The position numbers and the translations under genes were made by a program. Below the pieces are notes generated by a model, which had not been told where the DNA came from, made no database searches, and saw only the letters and a list, made by a program, of their open reading frames with translations. Of a stretch of DNA of 64,000 nt, positions 19,390-29,835 are shown piece by piece. Origin of the DNA: Leeia oryzae DSM 17879 (GTDB taxonomy: Bacteria > Pseudomonadota > Gammaproteobacteria > Burkholderiales > Leeiaceae); contig NZ_AQXU01000012.1 of the NCBI RefSeq assembly GCF_000376945.1, positions 1 to 64,000 on the forward strand. The letters are read 5' to 3'. Numbering within the stretch: position 1 is the first letter of the stretch; each line of letters opens with the position of its first letter.

Positions 19390-20277
19390 TTACTTTGTCG
19401 CTTTGCCAGCGGTCCCATTCGGGTTTTTCAGGTACTTGAAGAAATCAGATGACGGATCCAATACCATTACGTCCGACTTGTTCTTGAAGGTACGCTGGTA
19501 CGATTCCATGCTCTTGTAAAAACTGTAGAACTCTGGATTCTGGCTAAATGCATCTGCATAAACCTTGGCAGCCTGTGCATCACCTGCACCCTTGATTTCC
19601 TGTGCCTGCTTGTAGGCCTCTGCAATAATCACTTCGCGCTGACGATCCGCATCCGCCTTGATCCTTTCGGCCTCTGCTGCGCCTTCGGAACGCAACTCAT
19701 TGGCCACCCGCTTGCGCTCTGCATTCATGCGCTCATACACCGCGCCACTGATATTCTGCGGAAAGTCGACACGCTTCAAACGCACATCCAGCACTTCCAC
19801 ACCCAGCTTCACCGCTTCACGGTTCACCTTGCGGCGCACCTCCGCCATGATGCGATCACGCTTGCCAGTAATCACTTCATAAACGGTCACATTACCGATT
19901 TCATCACGCAAACCGCTATTCACGATCTGCCGAATCCGCATTTCAGCCGTACGCAATTCACCGCTGGTGGATTTGTAAAACTGTACGACATCCGATACGC
20001 GCCACTTGACGAAGCTGTCGACCAGTACGTTCTTCTTCTCACGGGTGTTAAAAGGGTCCGGCGCCTCGGCATCAATTGTCTGGACGCGACGCTCAAAAAA
20101 GCGAACCGACTGGGTAAACGGAATCTTGAACTGGATGCCAGGTTCCTTGATCACCCGGACAATTTCGCCAAACTGGAAGACAATGGCAAATTGCGTTTGC
20201 TTGACTGTAAACAGGCTGATAGAAACCACAAACAGGAGCAATGCACCAATGATAATTGCTGAAATAACACGCTGCAT
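19390..20277 (-). CDS. hflC: HflC, FtsH protease modulator
   Basis: This 295-residue SPFH/band 7 protein has an N-terminal membrane anchor (residues 4-24). It forms a periplasm-facing complex with HflK that controls the FtsH protease. The chosen start is MQRVISAIIIG at 20277. It has the RIRQIVNSGLRDEIGNVTVYEV band 7 core and a charged Ala-rich helix (ANELRSEGAAEAERIKADADRQ). It lies 4 bases after hflK. Confidence 0.95.
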   Translation of the reverse strand: MQRVISAIIIGALLLFVVSISLFTVKQTQFAIVFQFGEIVRVIKEPGIQFKIPFTQSVRFFERRVQTIDAEAPDPFNTREKKNVLVDSFVKWRVSDVVQFYKSTSGELRTAEMRIRQIVNSGLRDEIGNVTVYEVITGKRDRIMAEVRRKVNREAVKLGVEVLDVRLKRVDFPQNISGAVYERMNAERKRVANELRSEGAAEAERIKADADRQREVIIAEAYKQAQEIKGAGDAQAAKVYADAFSQNPEFYSFYKSMESYQRTFKNKSDVMVLDPSSDFFKYLKNPNGTAGKATK

Positions 20278-20281
20278 GGAA

Positions 20282-21436
20282 TTAACGCCCTTCTCTGTTC
20301 GGAGATATGGAGATATCACGGTTACTATCTGCACTCGCTGCCGGAGGCGTCACAACCGCCGGTTTCTGAGTCTCTTGAGAAGATGGCGTTCCTGATTGCT
20401 GAATCAGTTTGTCCAATGGCAGATACAGCAAGTTGTTGCCGCCCTTTTGATCGACATAGACCTTGCTGCTGTTGGCAAATATTTTTTGCATCGTATCAAA
20501 ATACATACGCTGCCTTGTCACGCCAGGCGCCTGATTGTAGGCGACCAGTACCTGCTTGAAGCGACTTGCCTCGCCTTCTGCATTGGCAAGAATACTCTGG
20601 CGATAACCTTCGGCTTCTGCCAGCAAACGAGATGCCAGACCCTTGGCTTGAGGCACCTTGTCGTTAAAGTAAGCTTCACCTTCACTTTTGGACTTGTCTT
20701 TGTCCTGCACCGCACGTGACGCATCATCAAAAGCGGCCTGTACGGCCTCAGGTGGTTGCACCTGATTAATGCTCACCTGGCTGACACGAATACCCGTGCC
20801 GTATGAATCCAGAATGGATTGCACGGTAGCCTTGACGTCAACCGATATTTTGGCACGACCTTCGTTCAGCACCGCATCAATCTTGTTGCGGCCTACCACT
20901 TCACGAATGGCCGCTTCACCCGCCTGTTTGACAATGTCTTCGGCATCATCGCTTAATGCCACATTGTTAAACACGAAGGCTTTAGGGTCCGTGATGTCAT
21001 ATTGAATGGCAAGCTGTACATCCACGATATTCTGGTCTTCTGTCACCATCAGTGCCTCTTCTGGCACTTTATTCTTGGAATTGTCCCGATAGCCGATCTC
21101 GACACTGCGCACTTGCGTCAGGTTGATGATATCGACTTCTTCAAACGGATAAGGCAGATGCCAGTTCAAACCTTCCGAGGTGATTTCCTTGAACTTGCCG
21201 AAGCGTACAACCACGCCTCGCTCCTTGGCATCTACCACATAGAAACCGGTCGCGCCCCACAGGAGCACCAAAATTGCAGCGATGATGCCAGCACCACCAA
21301 CCCAGCTAGCGGGTCCCTGCGGCTTACCTGAGCCACCACCAAACAACCCGACCAAACGGGCATTCAGCTTGCGAAAAATTTCGTCCAGATCTGGCGGGCC
21401 ATCATTACCCCGCTTACCCCATTGTGGATCACTCAT
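20282..21436 (-). CDS. hflK: HflK, FtsH protease modulator
   Basis: This 384-residue partner of HflC has a Gly/Pro-rich cytoplasmic N terminus (WGKRGNDGPPDLDEIFRKLNARL), one membrane span at about 48-70 and a band 7 domain. A Q- and P-rich C-terminal tail holds the residues that extend beyond HflC. It belongs to the leftward hfq-hflX-hflK-hflC unit; the gap after hflX is 45 bases. Confidence 0.96.
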   Translation of the reverse strand: MSDPQWGKRGNDGPPDLDEIFRKLNARLVGLFGGGSGKPQGPASWVGGAGIIAAILVLLWGATGFYVVDAKERGVVVRFGKFKEITSEGLNWHLPYPFEEVDIINLTQVRSVEIGYRDNSKNKVPEEALMVTEDQNIVDVQLAIQYDITDPKAFVFNNVALSDDAEDIVKQAGEAAIREVVGRNKIDAVLNEGRAKISVDVKATVQSILDSYGTGIRVSQVSINQVQPPEAVQAAFDDASRAVQDKDKSKSEGEAYFNDKVPQAKGLASRLLAEAEGYRQSILANAEGEASRFKQVLVAYNQAPGVTRQRMYFDTMQKIFANSSKVYVDQKGGNNLLYLPLDKLIQQSGTPSSQETQKPAVVTPPAASADSNRDISISPNREGR

Positions 21437-21481
21437 TCACTCTTCACCTAATCAGAATAATTGTTCGTGTTTAACGCCAGA

Positions 21482-22630
21482 TCAACCCAGAGGGGTCCAG
21501 TCTGCATTAACCTGTTCAACAGGTATTGCTACGACATTGCCTTTTAACGCCTGTTCCCGTAAAACTTCACGCAGCACATCAAAACCATTGCCATTTAATG
21601 CACTCACTTTGACCGCCGTTATTTTACCATACTCATCGTATTCGGCCCCTGCCTCCAGACCCGGTTTCAGATCCAGCTTGTTCCACACAAGTATTTGCGG
21701 GATATCGGACGCCCCAATTTCCTTCAACACCTTGTTGACCTCAATAATATGCTGCTCCCGCATGGGGTGACTGACATCAACAACGTGGAGAAGCAAATCG
21801 GCATGGATGGTCTCTTCCAGCGTGGCACGAAAAGCAGCAACTAGGCTGTGCGGTAATTGCCGGATAAAACCTACCGTATCAGACAAAACCATTGACTCGC
21901 CTTCGGCAAGAAAAACCTTGCGGCTTGTCGTATCCAGGGTAGCAAATAGCTGGTCGGCCGCATAAGCTTGCGCCTTGGTCATCCGATTAAACAAGGTCGA
22001 CTTGCCCGCGTTGGTATAACCGACAATGGACACAGAGAACACGTTACCCCGTTGCCTGGCGCCACGCTGTACATGACGTTGCATTTTCGCCTTGGCAAGA
22101 CGGTCTTTCAGCAGCTTGACTCTTTTGCCGATCAGGCGCCTGTCCGTCTCCAGCTGGGTTTCGCCCGGACCTCTCAAGCCAATACCACCTTTCTGGCGTT
22201 CAAGGTGGGTCCACCCCCTGACCAGACGGGTAGACAAATGGTCCAGCTGCGCCAATTCGACCTGCAGCTTGCCTTCGTGGCTTTTAGCCCGCTGTGCAAA
22301 AATATCCAGAATCAGACTGGTTCTGTCAATGACCCTGCATTCCAGGGTTTTCTCGAGGTTTCTTTCCTGAGCAGGAGATAACTGATGATTAAAGATCACC
22401 AGCGATGCATCCGTTCCCTTGACCATCATCCCGATTTCTTCAGCTTTACCTGAACCGGCAAACAGCTTGGAATCCGGTCTGTCGCGCCGCCCGGTGATTT
22501 CACCAACGACCGTTAAGCCAGCGCTGCTGGCAAGCTCTCTTAACTCTGCCAGACTTTCCAGAAAATCCGGGTCGCCAAAATCCAGCGCGACAAGTACCGC
22601 GGTATCACCAACATCAGGACGATCAAACAC
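21482..22630 (-). CDS. hflX: Ribosome-splitting GTPase HflX
   Basis: This 382-residue GTPase has an N-terminal nucleotide-binding domain (GRRDRPDSKLFAGSGKAEEI), a coiled GRGPGE-type linker (GIGLRGPGETQLETDRR) and a TRAFAC G domain. The G motifs are GYTNAGKSTLFN, DTVGFI and NKLD. It dissociates stalled or 100S ribosomes under stress. The start is a GTG at 22630. It follows hfq with an intervening hairpin. Confidence 0.96.
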   Translation of the reverse strand: MFDRPDVGDTAVLVALDFGDPDFLESLAELRELASSAGLTVVGEITGRRDRPDSKLFAGSGKAEEIGMMVKGTDASLVIFNHQLSPAQERNLEKTLECRVIDRTSLILDIFAQRAKSHEGKLQVELAQLDHLSTRLVRGWTHLERQKGGIGLRGPGETQLETDRRLIGKRVKLLKDRLAKAKMQRHVQRGARQRGNVFSVSIVGYTNAGKSTLFNRMTKAQAYAADQLFATLDTTSRKVFLAEGESMVLSDTVGFIRQLPHSLVAAFRATLEETIHADLLLHVVDVSHPMREQHIIEVNKVLKEIGASDIPQILVWNKLDLKPGLEAGAEYDEYGKITAVKVSALNGNGFDVLREVLREQALKGNVVAIPVEQVNADWTPLG

Positions 22631-22662
22631 GCACGAATCTCAATCTTAAAATATCAAAAGAA

Positions 22663-22693
22663 ATACCCAAGTACACAGTATGTACTTGGGTAT
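22663..22693 (-). terminator. Perfect hairpin between hfq and hflX
   Basis: ATACCCAAGTACA (22663-22675) and TGTACTTGGGTAT (22681-22693) form a perfect 13-base stem with a 5-base loop. On the minus strand a moderately T-rich stretch follows. It could end part of the hfq transcripts before hflX, making hfq the more abundant message, or it could protect the hfq 3' end. Confidence 0.65.
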
Positions 22694-22713
22694 GAAAGAT
22701 GTGTCGAAATAGA

Positions 22714-22956
22714 TCAGCCTTCTGAAGCTGGCTGATCAAATGGAATCGATACAGAACGCGCTGGCACTACGGTTGAAATGGCATGCTTGTAAACCATTTG
22801 TGTCACCGTATTACGCAACAACACAACATATTGATCAAACGACTCGATTTGCCCCTGCAATTTGATGCCGTTTACCAGATAAATCGAAACTGGTACGTGC
22901 TCTTTACGCAAGATGTTTAAAAACGGGTCTTGTAAAATTTGCCCTTTGCCGCTCAT
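22714..22956 (-). CDS. hfq: RNA chaperone Hfq
   Basis: This 80-residue Sm-like protein forms a hexameric ring that pairs small RNAs with their targets. I place the start at 22956 ([19 protein letters not shown]) because GGAG lies 9 bases upstream of that ATG. The in-frame ATG five codons earlier has no ribosome site. The Sm1 segment ([19 protein letters not shown]) and the Sm2 [10 protein letters not shown] motif are intact. The C-terminal tail is short, as in many betaproteobacteria. Confidence 0.97.
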   Translation of the reverse strand: MSGKGQILQDPFLNILRKEHVPVSIYLVNGIKLQGQIESFDQYVVLLRNTVTQMVYKHAISTVVPARSVSIPFDQPASEG

Positions 22957-23076
22957 GTTGGTTGACTCCATGTCAATATGTGAAAAATCTTTTATTCTTT
23001 GGCAAGCGTGATCTAAGTAATTCTTACTGTAATCTATTTATCAGGAAATACAAAGCTTATTATCGTAGATAAACCA

Positions 23077-23109
23077 CAACGCAACAGCATGGAATATGCT
23101 ATTGCGTTG
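23077..23109 (-). terminator. Hairpin between der and hfq
   Basis: The arms at 23077-23090 and 23096-23109 form a 14-base stem with one mismatch and a 5-base loop, 15 bases beyond the der stop. No long T tract follows, so it may be a weak terminator or a processing site upstream of hfq. Confidence 0.5.
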
Positions 23110-23123
23110 ATCCCCGGTTTGGC

Positions 23124-24539
23124 TTATGGCTTTGTTCGACCCTTGAATTTCGCTTTAGTTTCAGGTTTTGGCTTTCTTCTAGCACCCGGCTTGCTGGATG
23201 CCTTGCCTGGCACAACAGGTACTTTCGGTGCAAACGGATTATCAGAACGCTTGAACTGCACTTTAAGCGGTGTACCTTCTAGCTGGAACATCTTCACAAA
23301 GGTATGTTCCAGATAACGCCAATAACTGTCCGGAATATGTTCCAGCGATGTGCCGTGAACAATGACGACAGGCGGATTAGTACCGCCCTGGTGAGCATAA
23401 CGCAGCTTTGGCCTGAACATCCCGGCCCGAGGCGGTTGCTGCTTTTCAACAGCAAGCTGCAGTGCACGTATCAGTTTTGGCGTAGCCAGTTTGGCCATGG
23501 CGGATGTGTAAGCCTTGTCGATGGACTTGAACAAGCCGGCAATACCGTTACCTTGCAAGGCTGAAATAAAGTGCAACTTTGCAAACGCCAGGAAACTTAG
23601 CTTGCGCTCCAGCTCATATTTGATTCTTTCGCGCTGTTCTTCCGGCAGGTTATCCCATTTGTTGACGGCAATCACCAAAGCACGACCCGTTTCAAGGATA
23701 AACCCGGCCAGGGACGCATCCTGATCAGACACCTCCAGACGAGCATCCAGAACCAGAACCGCCACATTGGCATCTTCTACCGCTTGCAGCGTTTTGATAA
23801 CGGAGAATTTTTCAATGGCTTCCGTGACCTTGCCACGACGTCTCACACCGGCTGTATCGATAATGGTATAAGGATTGCCTTCGCGCTCGAAATCGATATA
23901 GATACTGTCTCGAGTTGTACCTGGCGCATCAAAGGCGATCACCCTTTCCTCGCCAAGAATGCGGTTCACCAGCGTCGATTTGCCAACGTTTGGGCGACCA
24001 ATAATGGCAATTTTCGGATGATCTGGCTCTTCTTCTTCTGCCTCGTCCGGAAAATCAGCCAGCACCAGATCGACCAGTTCACGCAGGCCATCCCCATGGG
24101 CGGCAGAAATGGCCAATGGATCACCCATACCCAGTTCATAGAACTCGGCCGTCACCACATTGCGCGCCATGCCTTCCGCCTTATTGACGGCCAGCCAGGC
24201 TTTTCTGCCAGACTTTCTCAACTGGTCTGCAATCTGTTTGTCTTGCGGTGTCAGGCCCTGACGAGCGTCCACCAGAAACAGGACAACATCTGCCTCATCG
24301 ACGGCCTGCAGGGTTTGACGCGCCATTTCATGCATGATGCCATCTTTGGCAACCGGCTCAAAACCACCGGTATCCACAACCAGATAGGATTTGCTGCCTA
24401 CCTTGCCTTGACCGTAGTGACGGTCACGGGTAAGGCCTGGCAAGTCCGCGACCAAGGCATCTCTAGACTTGGTCAAACGGTTAAACAATGTAGATTTGCC
24501 TACGTTCGGCCTACCTACTAAAACTAATGTCGGTTTCAT
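23124..24539 (-). CDS. der: Ribosome biogenesis GTPase Der (EngA)
   Basis: This 471-residue GTPase with two tandem G domains assists 50S subunit assembly. G1 motifs GRPNVGKST occur near residue 8 and again near 182. DLPGLTRDR and DAPGTTRDS are the G2/G3 regions, and NKAEG and NKWDN the two G4 motifs. A KH-like domain (about 355-440) and a Lys-rich tail end the protein. It lies directly downstream of bamB (17-base gap). Confidence 0.97.
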   Translation of the reverse strand: MKPTLVLVGRPNVGKSTLFNRLTKSRDALVADLPGLTRDRHYGQGKVGSKSYLVVDTGGFEPVAKDGIMHEMARQTLQAVDEADVVLFLVDARQGLTPQDKQIADQLRKSGRKAWLAVNKAEGMARNVVTAEFYELGMGDPLAISAAHGDGLRELVDLVLADFPDEAEEEEPDHPKIAIIGRPNVGKSTLVNRILGEERVIAFDAPGTTRDSIYIDFEREGNPYTIIDTAGVRRRGKVTEAIEKFSVIKTLQAVEDANVAVLVLDARLEVSDQDASLAGFILETGRALVIAVNKWDNLPEEQRERIKYELERKLSFLAFAKLHFISALQGNGIAGLFKSIDKAYTSAMAKLATPKLIRALQLAVEKQQPPRAGMFRPKLRYAHQGGTNPPVVIVHGTSLEHIPDSYWRYLEHTFVKMFQLEGTPLKVQFKRSDNPFAPKVPVVPGKASSKPGARRKPKPETKAKFKGRTKP

Positions 24540-24556
24540 TCGTTGTTCCGGTTCTC

Positions 24557-25681
24557 TTAACGAATACCGAATCCATAAACATTGCCATTGCGTGTCTGAA
24601 TAACAATGGTTTCATCTTTAACTAACGGTTGAACATCAACCGCACTTCCATCTAGCTGTCGTCGCGCAACGATTTGTCCATTATCTCTGGAAAGTACATG
24701 CGCAAAACCTTCTGCATCTGCAACAACAACAAAACGCCCCAAGGCTGCCGGCGCAGAAACACCACGATATTTCAACCTGTCCTGACGCCATACACTGGCA
24801 CCATTGTCTTTATCAAATGCATAAATGCTGCCATTTGAGTCTGTGACATAAACATTATGAAAATCAGCGGCCAAACCACGCTCGCTCGCCACTTCTCTGG
24901 TCCATTTCAATTGACCCGTTCTCGAGTCAAAACAAGACATTTTACCTTGATAAGCAACAGCACACACGGTCTGGTCAATGACCGCCGGAGAGCTAGCAAT
25001 ATCGGTAATACGTTCAAGATCTGTCACCCCACGCGGCTGAGCAACGGTTGCTTCCCATAAGACCACCCCACGTGCCATGTCCACTGCCAGCAGTTTACCA
25101 GCGGTCGCACCAATATACGCCACATTCTGGTCTACAACCGCAGGTGCAGACGAACGCAATGAAAGCGATGGCTGAGATCTGGAGACCTGCCACTTCTTGG
25201 CACCAGACAACAAATCGTATCCGGTCAGATTACCGTCACCCGATTTGACCAAAACGGTGTTGGCTGCAATTGTTGGTGCTGCCAATACCTGGCTACCCAC
25301 GGTAGAACGCCAGGCAAGCTTGCCATCCAGATTATAGGCAAGCAGTTCACCCTTTGTATTGACGACAGCTACTTTGCCCGCGCCGCCCCCCACACCAGCA
25401 GACAATGGCTCGCCGGTCGCAACCGAGAACCCGCCATCAACTTGCCTGATCTGGCCATCTGCACCTGCTGCATAAACATGATTATCGACAACTGCGGGCG
25501 AAAATCCGTAAACGCCAGCGGCACCAACAGATGCTTGCCAGACAGGCTCCAGTGAGGCTTGAGCAACAAAGTCGGTTAATTCAGTTGGGGGATTAATACG
25601 CTCACCCGATGTCCACATGGCGCATCCAGCCAGAATAGACGTCGCAGATAGAATTGTCAGGCCTCGAAGATATGCGTTCAT
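24557..25681 (-). CDS. bamB: Outer membrane assembly lipoprotein BamB
   Basis: This 374-residue lipoprotein of the BAM complex inserts beta-barrel proteins in the outer membrane. It has a signal peptide with the lipobox LAGC (Cys20), then repeated PQQ-type beta-propeller blades (for example [34 protein letters not shown] and [16 protein letters not shown]). Its ATG overlaps the stop of the preceding TPR gene by one base (TAATG). Confidence 0.96.
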   Translation of the reverse strand: MNAYLRGLTILSATSILAGCAMWTSGERINPPTELTDFVAQASLEPVWQASVGAAGVYGFSPAVVDNHVYAAGADGQIRQVDGGFSVATGEPLSAGVGGGAGKVAVVNTKGELLAYNLDGKLAWRSTVGSQVLAAPTIAANTVLVKSGDGNLTGYDLLSGAKKWQVSRSQPSLSLRSSAPAVVDQNVAYIGATAGKLLAVDMARGVVLWEATVAQPRGVTDLERITDIASSPAVIDQTVCAVAYQGKMSCFDSRTGQLKWTREVASERGLAADFHNVYVTDSNGSIYAFDKDNGASVWRQDRLKYRGVSAPAALGRFVVVADAEGFAHVLSRDNGQIVARRQLDGSAVDVQPLVKDETIVIQTRNGNVYGFGIR

Positions 25682-26319
25682 TATTTGCCCCCGCCTAAAG
25701 CATCCAGCTTCATTTCAACCACCGATTGCAGTGGATCACCCTTTTCCAGCTGTTCAATGGCAACCTGATACATGGATTTGGCACCCGATGCATCCCCTTT
25801 AGCCCAAAGAATGTCGCCCTTCAGATTGCTTACCTGGCCTTTCAGCGGATCAACCGTAATCAGGGCCAGTTCGGACAAGGCCTTATCATACTGCTTGCCA
25901 TCCAGCAGAACGGTAGCCAGACGTAAATGGGCCAAATCCTTCAGCGGAGCCTCGGTCGCATTGCTCACCACCCATTCAAGGTCTTTAACCACATCGGCCG
26001 TTTGGCCTTTTTCCCATTCATAATGAGCCGCCAGAATAGCGCCACGGCTGGCATAAGCCGTACCGGCATAATCAGAAACCAGTTTCTGTTTGGTCGCTGT
26101 AACTACCGAATCTTTTTTTGCAGAAATGGCGGTTTGCAATACTTCATACTGTTGCGCTGCTTCTGCAGATTGCTTGTTCTTCCAGTATTTCCAGCCTTGT
26201 ACGCCACCAAAAACCACCAATGCACTCAAGGAGAGGCCAATGACAAATTTTCCATTGTCTTGCCACCAGGCTTTCAGCGCGTCCAGCTGCTCTTGTTCTT
26301 GCAAATCATATACCGCCAT
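25681..26319 (-). CDS. YfgM-like TPR membrane protein
   Basis: This 212-residue protein starts MAVYDLQEQEQLDALKAWW. It has a single membrane span at about 24-42 and a periplasmic tetratricopeptide domain. This architecture and the hisS-yfgM-bamB gene order match YfgM, an ancillary factor of the Sec translocon that passes proteins to periplasmic chaperones. Translation is coupled to bamB through a TAATG overlap. Confidence 0.88.
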   Translation of the reverse strand: MAVYDLQEQEQLDALKAWWQDNGKFVIGLSLSALVVFGGVQGWKYWKNKQSAEAAQQYEVLQTAISAKKDSVVTATKQKLVSDYAGTAYASRGAILAAHYEWEKGQTADVVKDLEWVVSNATEAPLKDLAHLRLATVLLDGKQYDKALSELALITVDPLKGQVSNLKGDILWAKGDASGAKSMYQVAIEQLEKGDPLQSVVEMKLDALGGGK

Positions 26320-26354
26320 AACAACCTCTTATCGTTAGAAAGTATTGCCGGGTT

Positions 26355-27611
26355 TTACTTGATTGTCGTGATCACATCACTGACAGATAGTCTTTGCTGC
26401 TCGCCAGCCTGACGCAATGGTTTTAACGTCACTTGCTGGGCACTTGCCTCATCGTCGCCAATAATAACAGCAAACCGGGCACCAGACTGATCTGCCTTCT
26501 TCATTTGGGATTTGAAACTGGCCTCACCCATGTGCTGTTGAACACTGAATCCAGCCTGGCGAAGCTGGCTGGCCACCTGCCAGGCAAAAGCTGCCGCTTG
26601 CTCGCCCTGCTGCGCCAGATAAATATCCAGCGTCTGTAGCGGCAACGCAATTTCCTGAGCCTCAAGCAACAACAAAATACGCTCGATTCCCATGCCGAAA
26701 CCACAGGCAGGTGCTGGCTTGCCGCCCATTTGCTCAATCAGACCATCATAGCGGCCACCGCCACAAATCGTACCCTGAGAGCCAAGCTGGGTCGTTGTCC
26801 ATTCAAACACTGTCCGGTTATAGTAATCCAGCCCTCTGACCAGACGAGAGTTAATCTGATAATCAATCCCGGCTTGACGGATATAAGACTGAAACTTCTC
26901 GAAATGCTTGAGAGAATCTTCACTGACAAAATCAATCAGCTTGGGTGCTGCATCCACCATGGCCTGCATGGATGGGTTCTTGGTATCAAGAATCCTCAGC
27001 GGGTTGGTGTGCAGACGACGTTTAGCCTCTTCATCCAGCAACTCGGCATGTGATTCAAGATAGCTGATCAGACTAGCCCTGTGAGCGGCACGGCTTTCGG
27101 TATCACCCAGCGTGTTGATTTCCAGCGCTACATTTGTCAGCCCCAGTTTCTTCCAGAGATCGGACAGCATCACCAGTTGTTCAGCGTCAACATCCGGGCC
27201 AGCCAGCCCCAGTGCCTCGACACCAAACTGGTGAAATTGGCGATAACGTCCTTTTTGCGGACGCTCGTGCCGGAACATCGGACCGCTATACCATACGCGT
27301 TGCGGGCCATCGTACAACAAATTATGCTCAAGTACGGCACGCAGGCAAGATGCCGTGCCTTCCGGTCTCAGGGTAAGGCTGTCGCCGTTCAGGCGGTCGA
27401 TAAAGGTATACATCTCCTTTTCGACAATATCTGTTACCTCACCAATGGAGCGGACAAACAAATCCGTCTGTTCAACAATCGGCATGCGGATGTTGCGATA
27501 ACCATACGCAGCGAATACTTCCCTGACGATTGCTTCAAAAGACTCCCAGCGCGCACTCTCACCAGGAAGGATATCGTTCATCCCTTTAATTGCTTGAATT
27601 GTTTTTGCCAT
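26355..27611 (-). CDS. hisS: Histidyl-tRNA synthetase
   Basis: This 418-residue class II synthetase charges tRNA-His. It has motif 2 ([21 protein letters not shown] near 112), the two histidine-specific blocks ([15 protein letters not shown] and [14 protein letters not shown]), motif 3 ([13 protein letters not shown]) and a C-terminal anticodon-binding domain. It is the first gene of hisS-yfgM-bamB-der, after a terminator following ispG. Confidence 0.97.
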   Translation of the reverse strand: MAKTIQAIKGMNDILPGESARWESFEAIVREVFAAYGYRNIRMPIVEQTDLFVRSIGEVTDIVEKEMYTFIDRLNGDSLTLRPEGTASCLRAVLEHNLLYDGPQRVWYSGPMFRHERPQKGRYRQFHQFGVEALGLAGPDVDAEQLVMLSDLWKKLGLTNVALEINTLGDTESRAAHRASLISYLESHAELLDEEAKRRLHTNPLRILDTKNPSMQAMVDAAPKLIDFVSEDSLKHFEKFQSYIRQAGIDYQINSRLVRGLDYYNRTVFEWTTTQLGSQGTICGGGRYDGLIEQMGGKPAPACGFGMGIERILLLLEAQEIALPLQTLDIYLAQQGEQAAAFAWQVASQLRQAGFSVQQHMGEASFKSQMKKADQSGARFAVIIGDDEASAQQVTLKPLRQAGEQQRLSVSDVITTIK

Positions 27612-27651
27612 AAAATATCTATATGAGATCTGTTTGTCTTAAAAATTGTCG

Positions 27652-27672
27652 CAGCCTTCATCAGGAAGGCTG
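27652..27672 (-). terminator. Intrinsic terminator after ispG
   Basis: CAGCCTTC and GAAGGCTG form an 8-base stem with a 5-base loop directly after the ispG stop. On the minus strand it is followed by CGACAATTTTTAAG, a usable T tract. It separates ispG from hisS. Confidence 0.75.
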
Positions 27673-27673
27673 A

Positions 27674-28939
27674 TCAGATAGCTTTCACCGGAATGACCTT
27701 GGGCGTATTGTTTTGCCGTTTGACACCACCAGGGCCGTAATGCTGGGTAACATAGTCAGCGACGATAGCCTGGAATTCCTCGGCAATATTGTCACCTTTC
27801 AACGTTACCGTCTTTTCGCCGTTCACATATACAGGGCAGACAGGCACTTCTCCCGTGCCGGGCAATGAAATACCGATGTCAGCCAAACGTGATTCACCAG
27901 GGCCATTGACGACACACCCCATTACGGCCACATTCAGGTCTGCCACACCGGGATACTGCAAACGCCATACCGGCATTTGCTCTCTCAGATAAGTCTGGAT
28001 ACGGTCAGCTAGTTCCTGGAAGAAGGTACTAGTGGTTCTGCCGCATCCAGGGCACGCAGTGACCAGTGGAGTGAAAGAACGTATCCCCATGGTCTGCAAA
28101 ATTTCCTGTGCAACAATCACTTCACGCGTCCGGTCACCACCAGGTTCTGGTGTCAACGAAACACGAATCGTGTCGCCAATCCCTTCTTGCAACAACACAC
28201 TTAACGCTGCTGTAGACGCAACAATACCCTTGCTACCCATCCCCGCCTCGGTCAAACCTAAATGCAACGCATATTGGCAGCGACCGGCCAGATCACGGTA
28301 GACGGCAATCAAGTCCTGCACATGACTGACTTTGCACGACAGAATGATTTTTTCCGGCGCAAGCCCCAACTCAACGGCCTTATCAGCAGACTCAAGTGCA
28401 GAGACAATCAATGCTTCGCGCATGACGGCATCCGGTGTTAGGGGTTGCGCCCGCTTGGCATTTTCATCCATCAGGCGACTAGCCAAAGCCTGATCCAGGC
28501 TGCCCCAGTTAACCCCGATACGTACCGGCTTGTCGTACTCGATTGCCGTTTGAATCATGAAAGCAAATTGCTCGTCTTTTTTACTGCCCCGACCAACATT
28601 ACCTGGATTGATACGAAACTTTGCCAAGGCAGCAGCACAGTCCGGATAGTCTTTGAGCAAGCGATGACCGTTGAAATGAAAGTCGCCAACCAATGGCACA
28701 AAACATCCCAAATCATCCAGCTGCTTACGGATTTCGGAGACAGCTGCTGCTGCCTCTGCTGAATTCACCGTAATCCGGACGATTTCTGAACCGGCGCGAG
28801 CCAATTCTGCAATCTGTGCCACCGTCGCAGGGATATCCGCTGTATCGGTATTGGTCATGGATTGCACAACAACGGGCGCATCGCCACCTACCAATACATT
28901 ACCAATACGAACTTGCAGGGATTGTCTACGAGCCAACAT
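27674..28939 (-). CDS. ispG: 4-hydroxy-3-methylbut-2-enyl diphosphate synthase
   Basis: This 421-residue iron-sulfur enzyme of the MEP pathway makes the isoprenoid precursor HMBPP. I chose the ATG at 28939 ([13 protein letters not shown]); a GTG three codons earlier is also possible. [17 protein letters not shown] and the 4Fe-4S ligands in [10 protein letters not shown] and GCVVNGPGE are present. Its products feed the farnesyl diphosphate used by the hpn operon in this window. It lies downstream of rodZ. Confidence 0.95.
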   Translation of the reverse strand: MLARRQSLQVRIGNVLVGGDAPVVVQSMTNTDTADIPATVAQIAELARAGSEIVRITVNSAEAAAAVSEIRKQLDDLGCFVPLVGDFHFNGHRLLKDYPDCAAALAKFRINPGNVGRGSKKDEQFAFMIQTAIEYDKPVRIGVNWGSLDQALASRLMDENAKRAQPLTPDAVMREALIVSALESADKAVELGLAPEKIILSCKVSHVQDLIAVYRDLAGRCQYALHLGLTEAGMGSKGIVASTAALSVLLQEGIGDTIRVSLTPEPGGDRTREVIVAQEILQTMGIRSFTPLVTACPGCGRTTSTFFQELADRIQTYLREQMPVWRLQYPGVADLNVAVMGCVVNGPGESRLADIGISLPGTGEVPVCPVYVNGEKTVTLKGDNIAEEFQAIVADYVTQHYGPGGVKRQNNTPKVIPVKAI

Positions 28940-28989
28940 GTTAACCACACTTAATACACAATATTGATTGGATCACTCAGCGAATGACG

Positions 28990-29835
28990 TTACTGGACTT
29001 CCAGCCGGGCAATTTCTCCGCGAATGGACGAAGAAATATCCACTGGCTTGCCAGCATAATTCACAGTGACGTGAGAAGCTTTGCCCAGCTTCAGCTTGAG
29101 GGGTGGTTGACCATCCACTTCCAGCTTGGTATTTGCTTTTAGCATTTGGGACGCCAGTTTTTTGCCGCTGGCATCTTTGACCTCTACCCAGGCATCCTCG
29201 TCTGCAGATAGCACCAAATGCCCTGCCCCCCCCTGCACCTCAACAGCAGAGGCCAGTTGTTCCTGACTTTGTGCAGTCTGGAGTGCCAGATCATCTGATG
29301 ATGCATTGGCTTCAGGAGCAACAATGGCTTCTGAAGCGGGCATGGCGACTGAAGTCGGCTGCTCAGAACGGCTTAGCAGCCCATGAAGCAAACCGGGTTT
29401 TCCAAATGACAGCAGGCCCGTCAGTGAAAACACGATGACGGCCAACACACCCAACACAGCAATACTGCCTATCAGCCATTTCCAGCCGGTAAAACTTCTG
29501 GACACTTCAAATTTTTGCTGTGTATATGGCAACGCAATCACAGGAGACTCATCCGCCGGCAAGACCAAGGCCAACGCGTCTTTCAAGATTTGCGGATCAA
29601 GCTCCAGGAATTTCCCGTAATTTTTTGCAATTCCCTGAAGAAACACTCGATTAGGGAATACAGAGAAATCCCCCTGCTCCAAGGCTGACAGTTGGGTAAC
29701 AGAAAATCTCAAGTGCCTGCTGACATCTTCAAGCGTCAACCCTTTTTCAAGACGAGCCTGCGAAAGCAACTGGGGTAGCGCTACAGTCGATGATTGAGGC
29801 AAAGACTCTTCTGCCTGACTGGACTGATCAATCAT
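28990..29835 (-). CDS. rodZ: RodZ-like HTH membrane protein (DUF4115)
   Basis: This 281-residue protein links MreB to the cell-wall elongation machinery in characterised relatives. It has a cytoplasmic helix-turn-helix domain at about 20-90, a single membrane span at about 120-142, an Ala/Gln-rich linker, and a periplasmic DUF4115 beta domain at about 205-281. The ATG at 29835 lies inside the end of pilW (8-base overlap). A GTG four codons earlier is a weaker alternative. Confidence 0.88.
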   Translation of the reverse strand: MIDQSSQAEESLPQSSTVALPQLLSQARLEKGLTLEDVSRHLRFSVTQLSALEQGDFSVFPNRVFLQGIAKNYGKFLELDPQILKDALALVLPADESPVIALPYTQQKFEVSRSFTGWKWLIGSIAVLGVLAVIVFSLTGLLSFGKPGLLHGLLSRSEQPTSVAMPASEAIVAPEANASSDDLALQTAQSQEQLASAVEVQGGAGHLVLSADEDAWVEVKDASGKKLASQMLKANTKLEVDGQPPLKLKLGKASHVTVNYAGKPVDISSSIRGEIARLEVQ

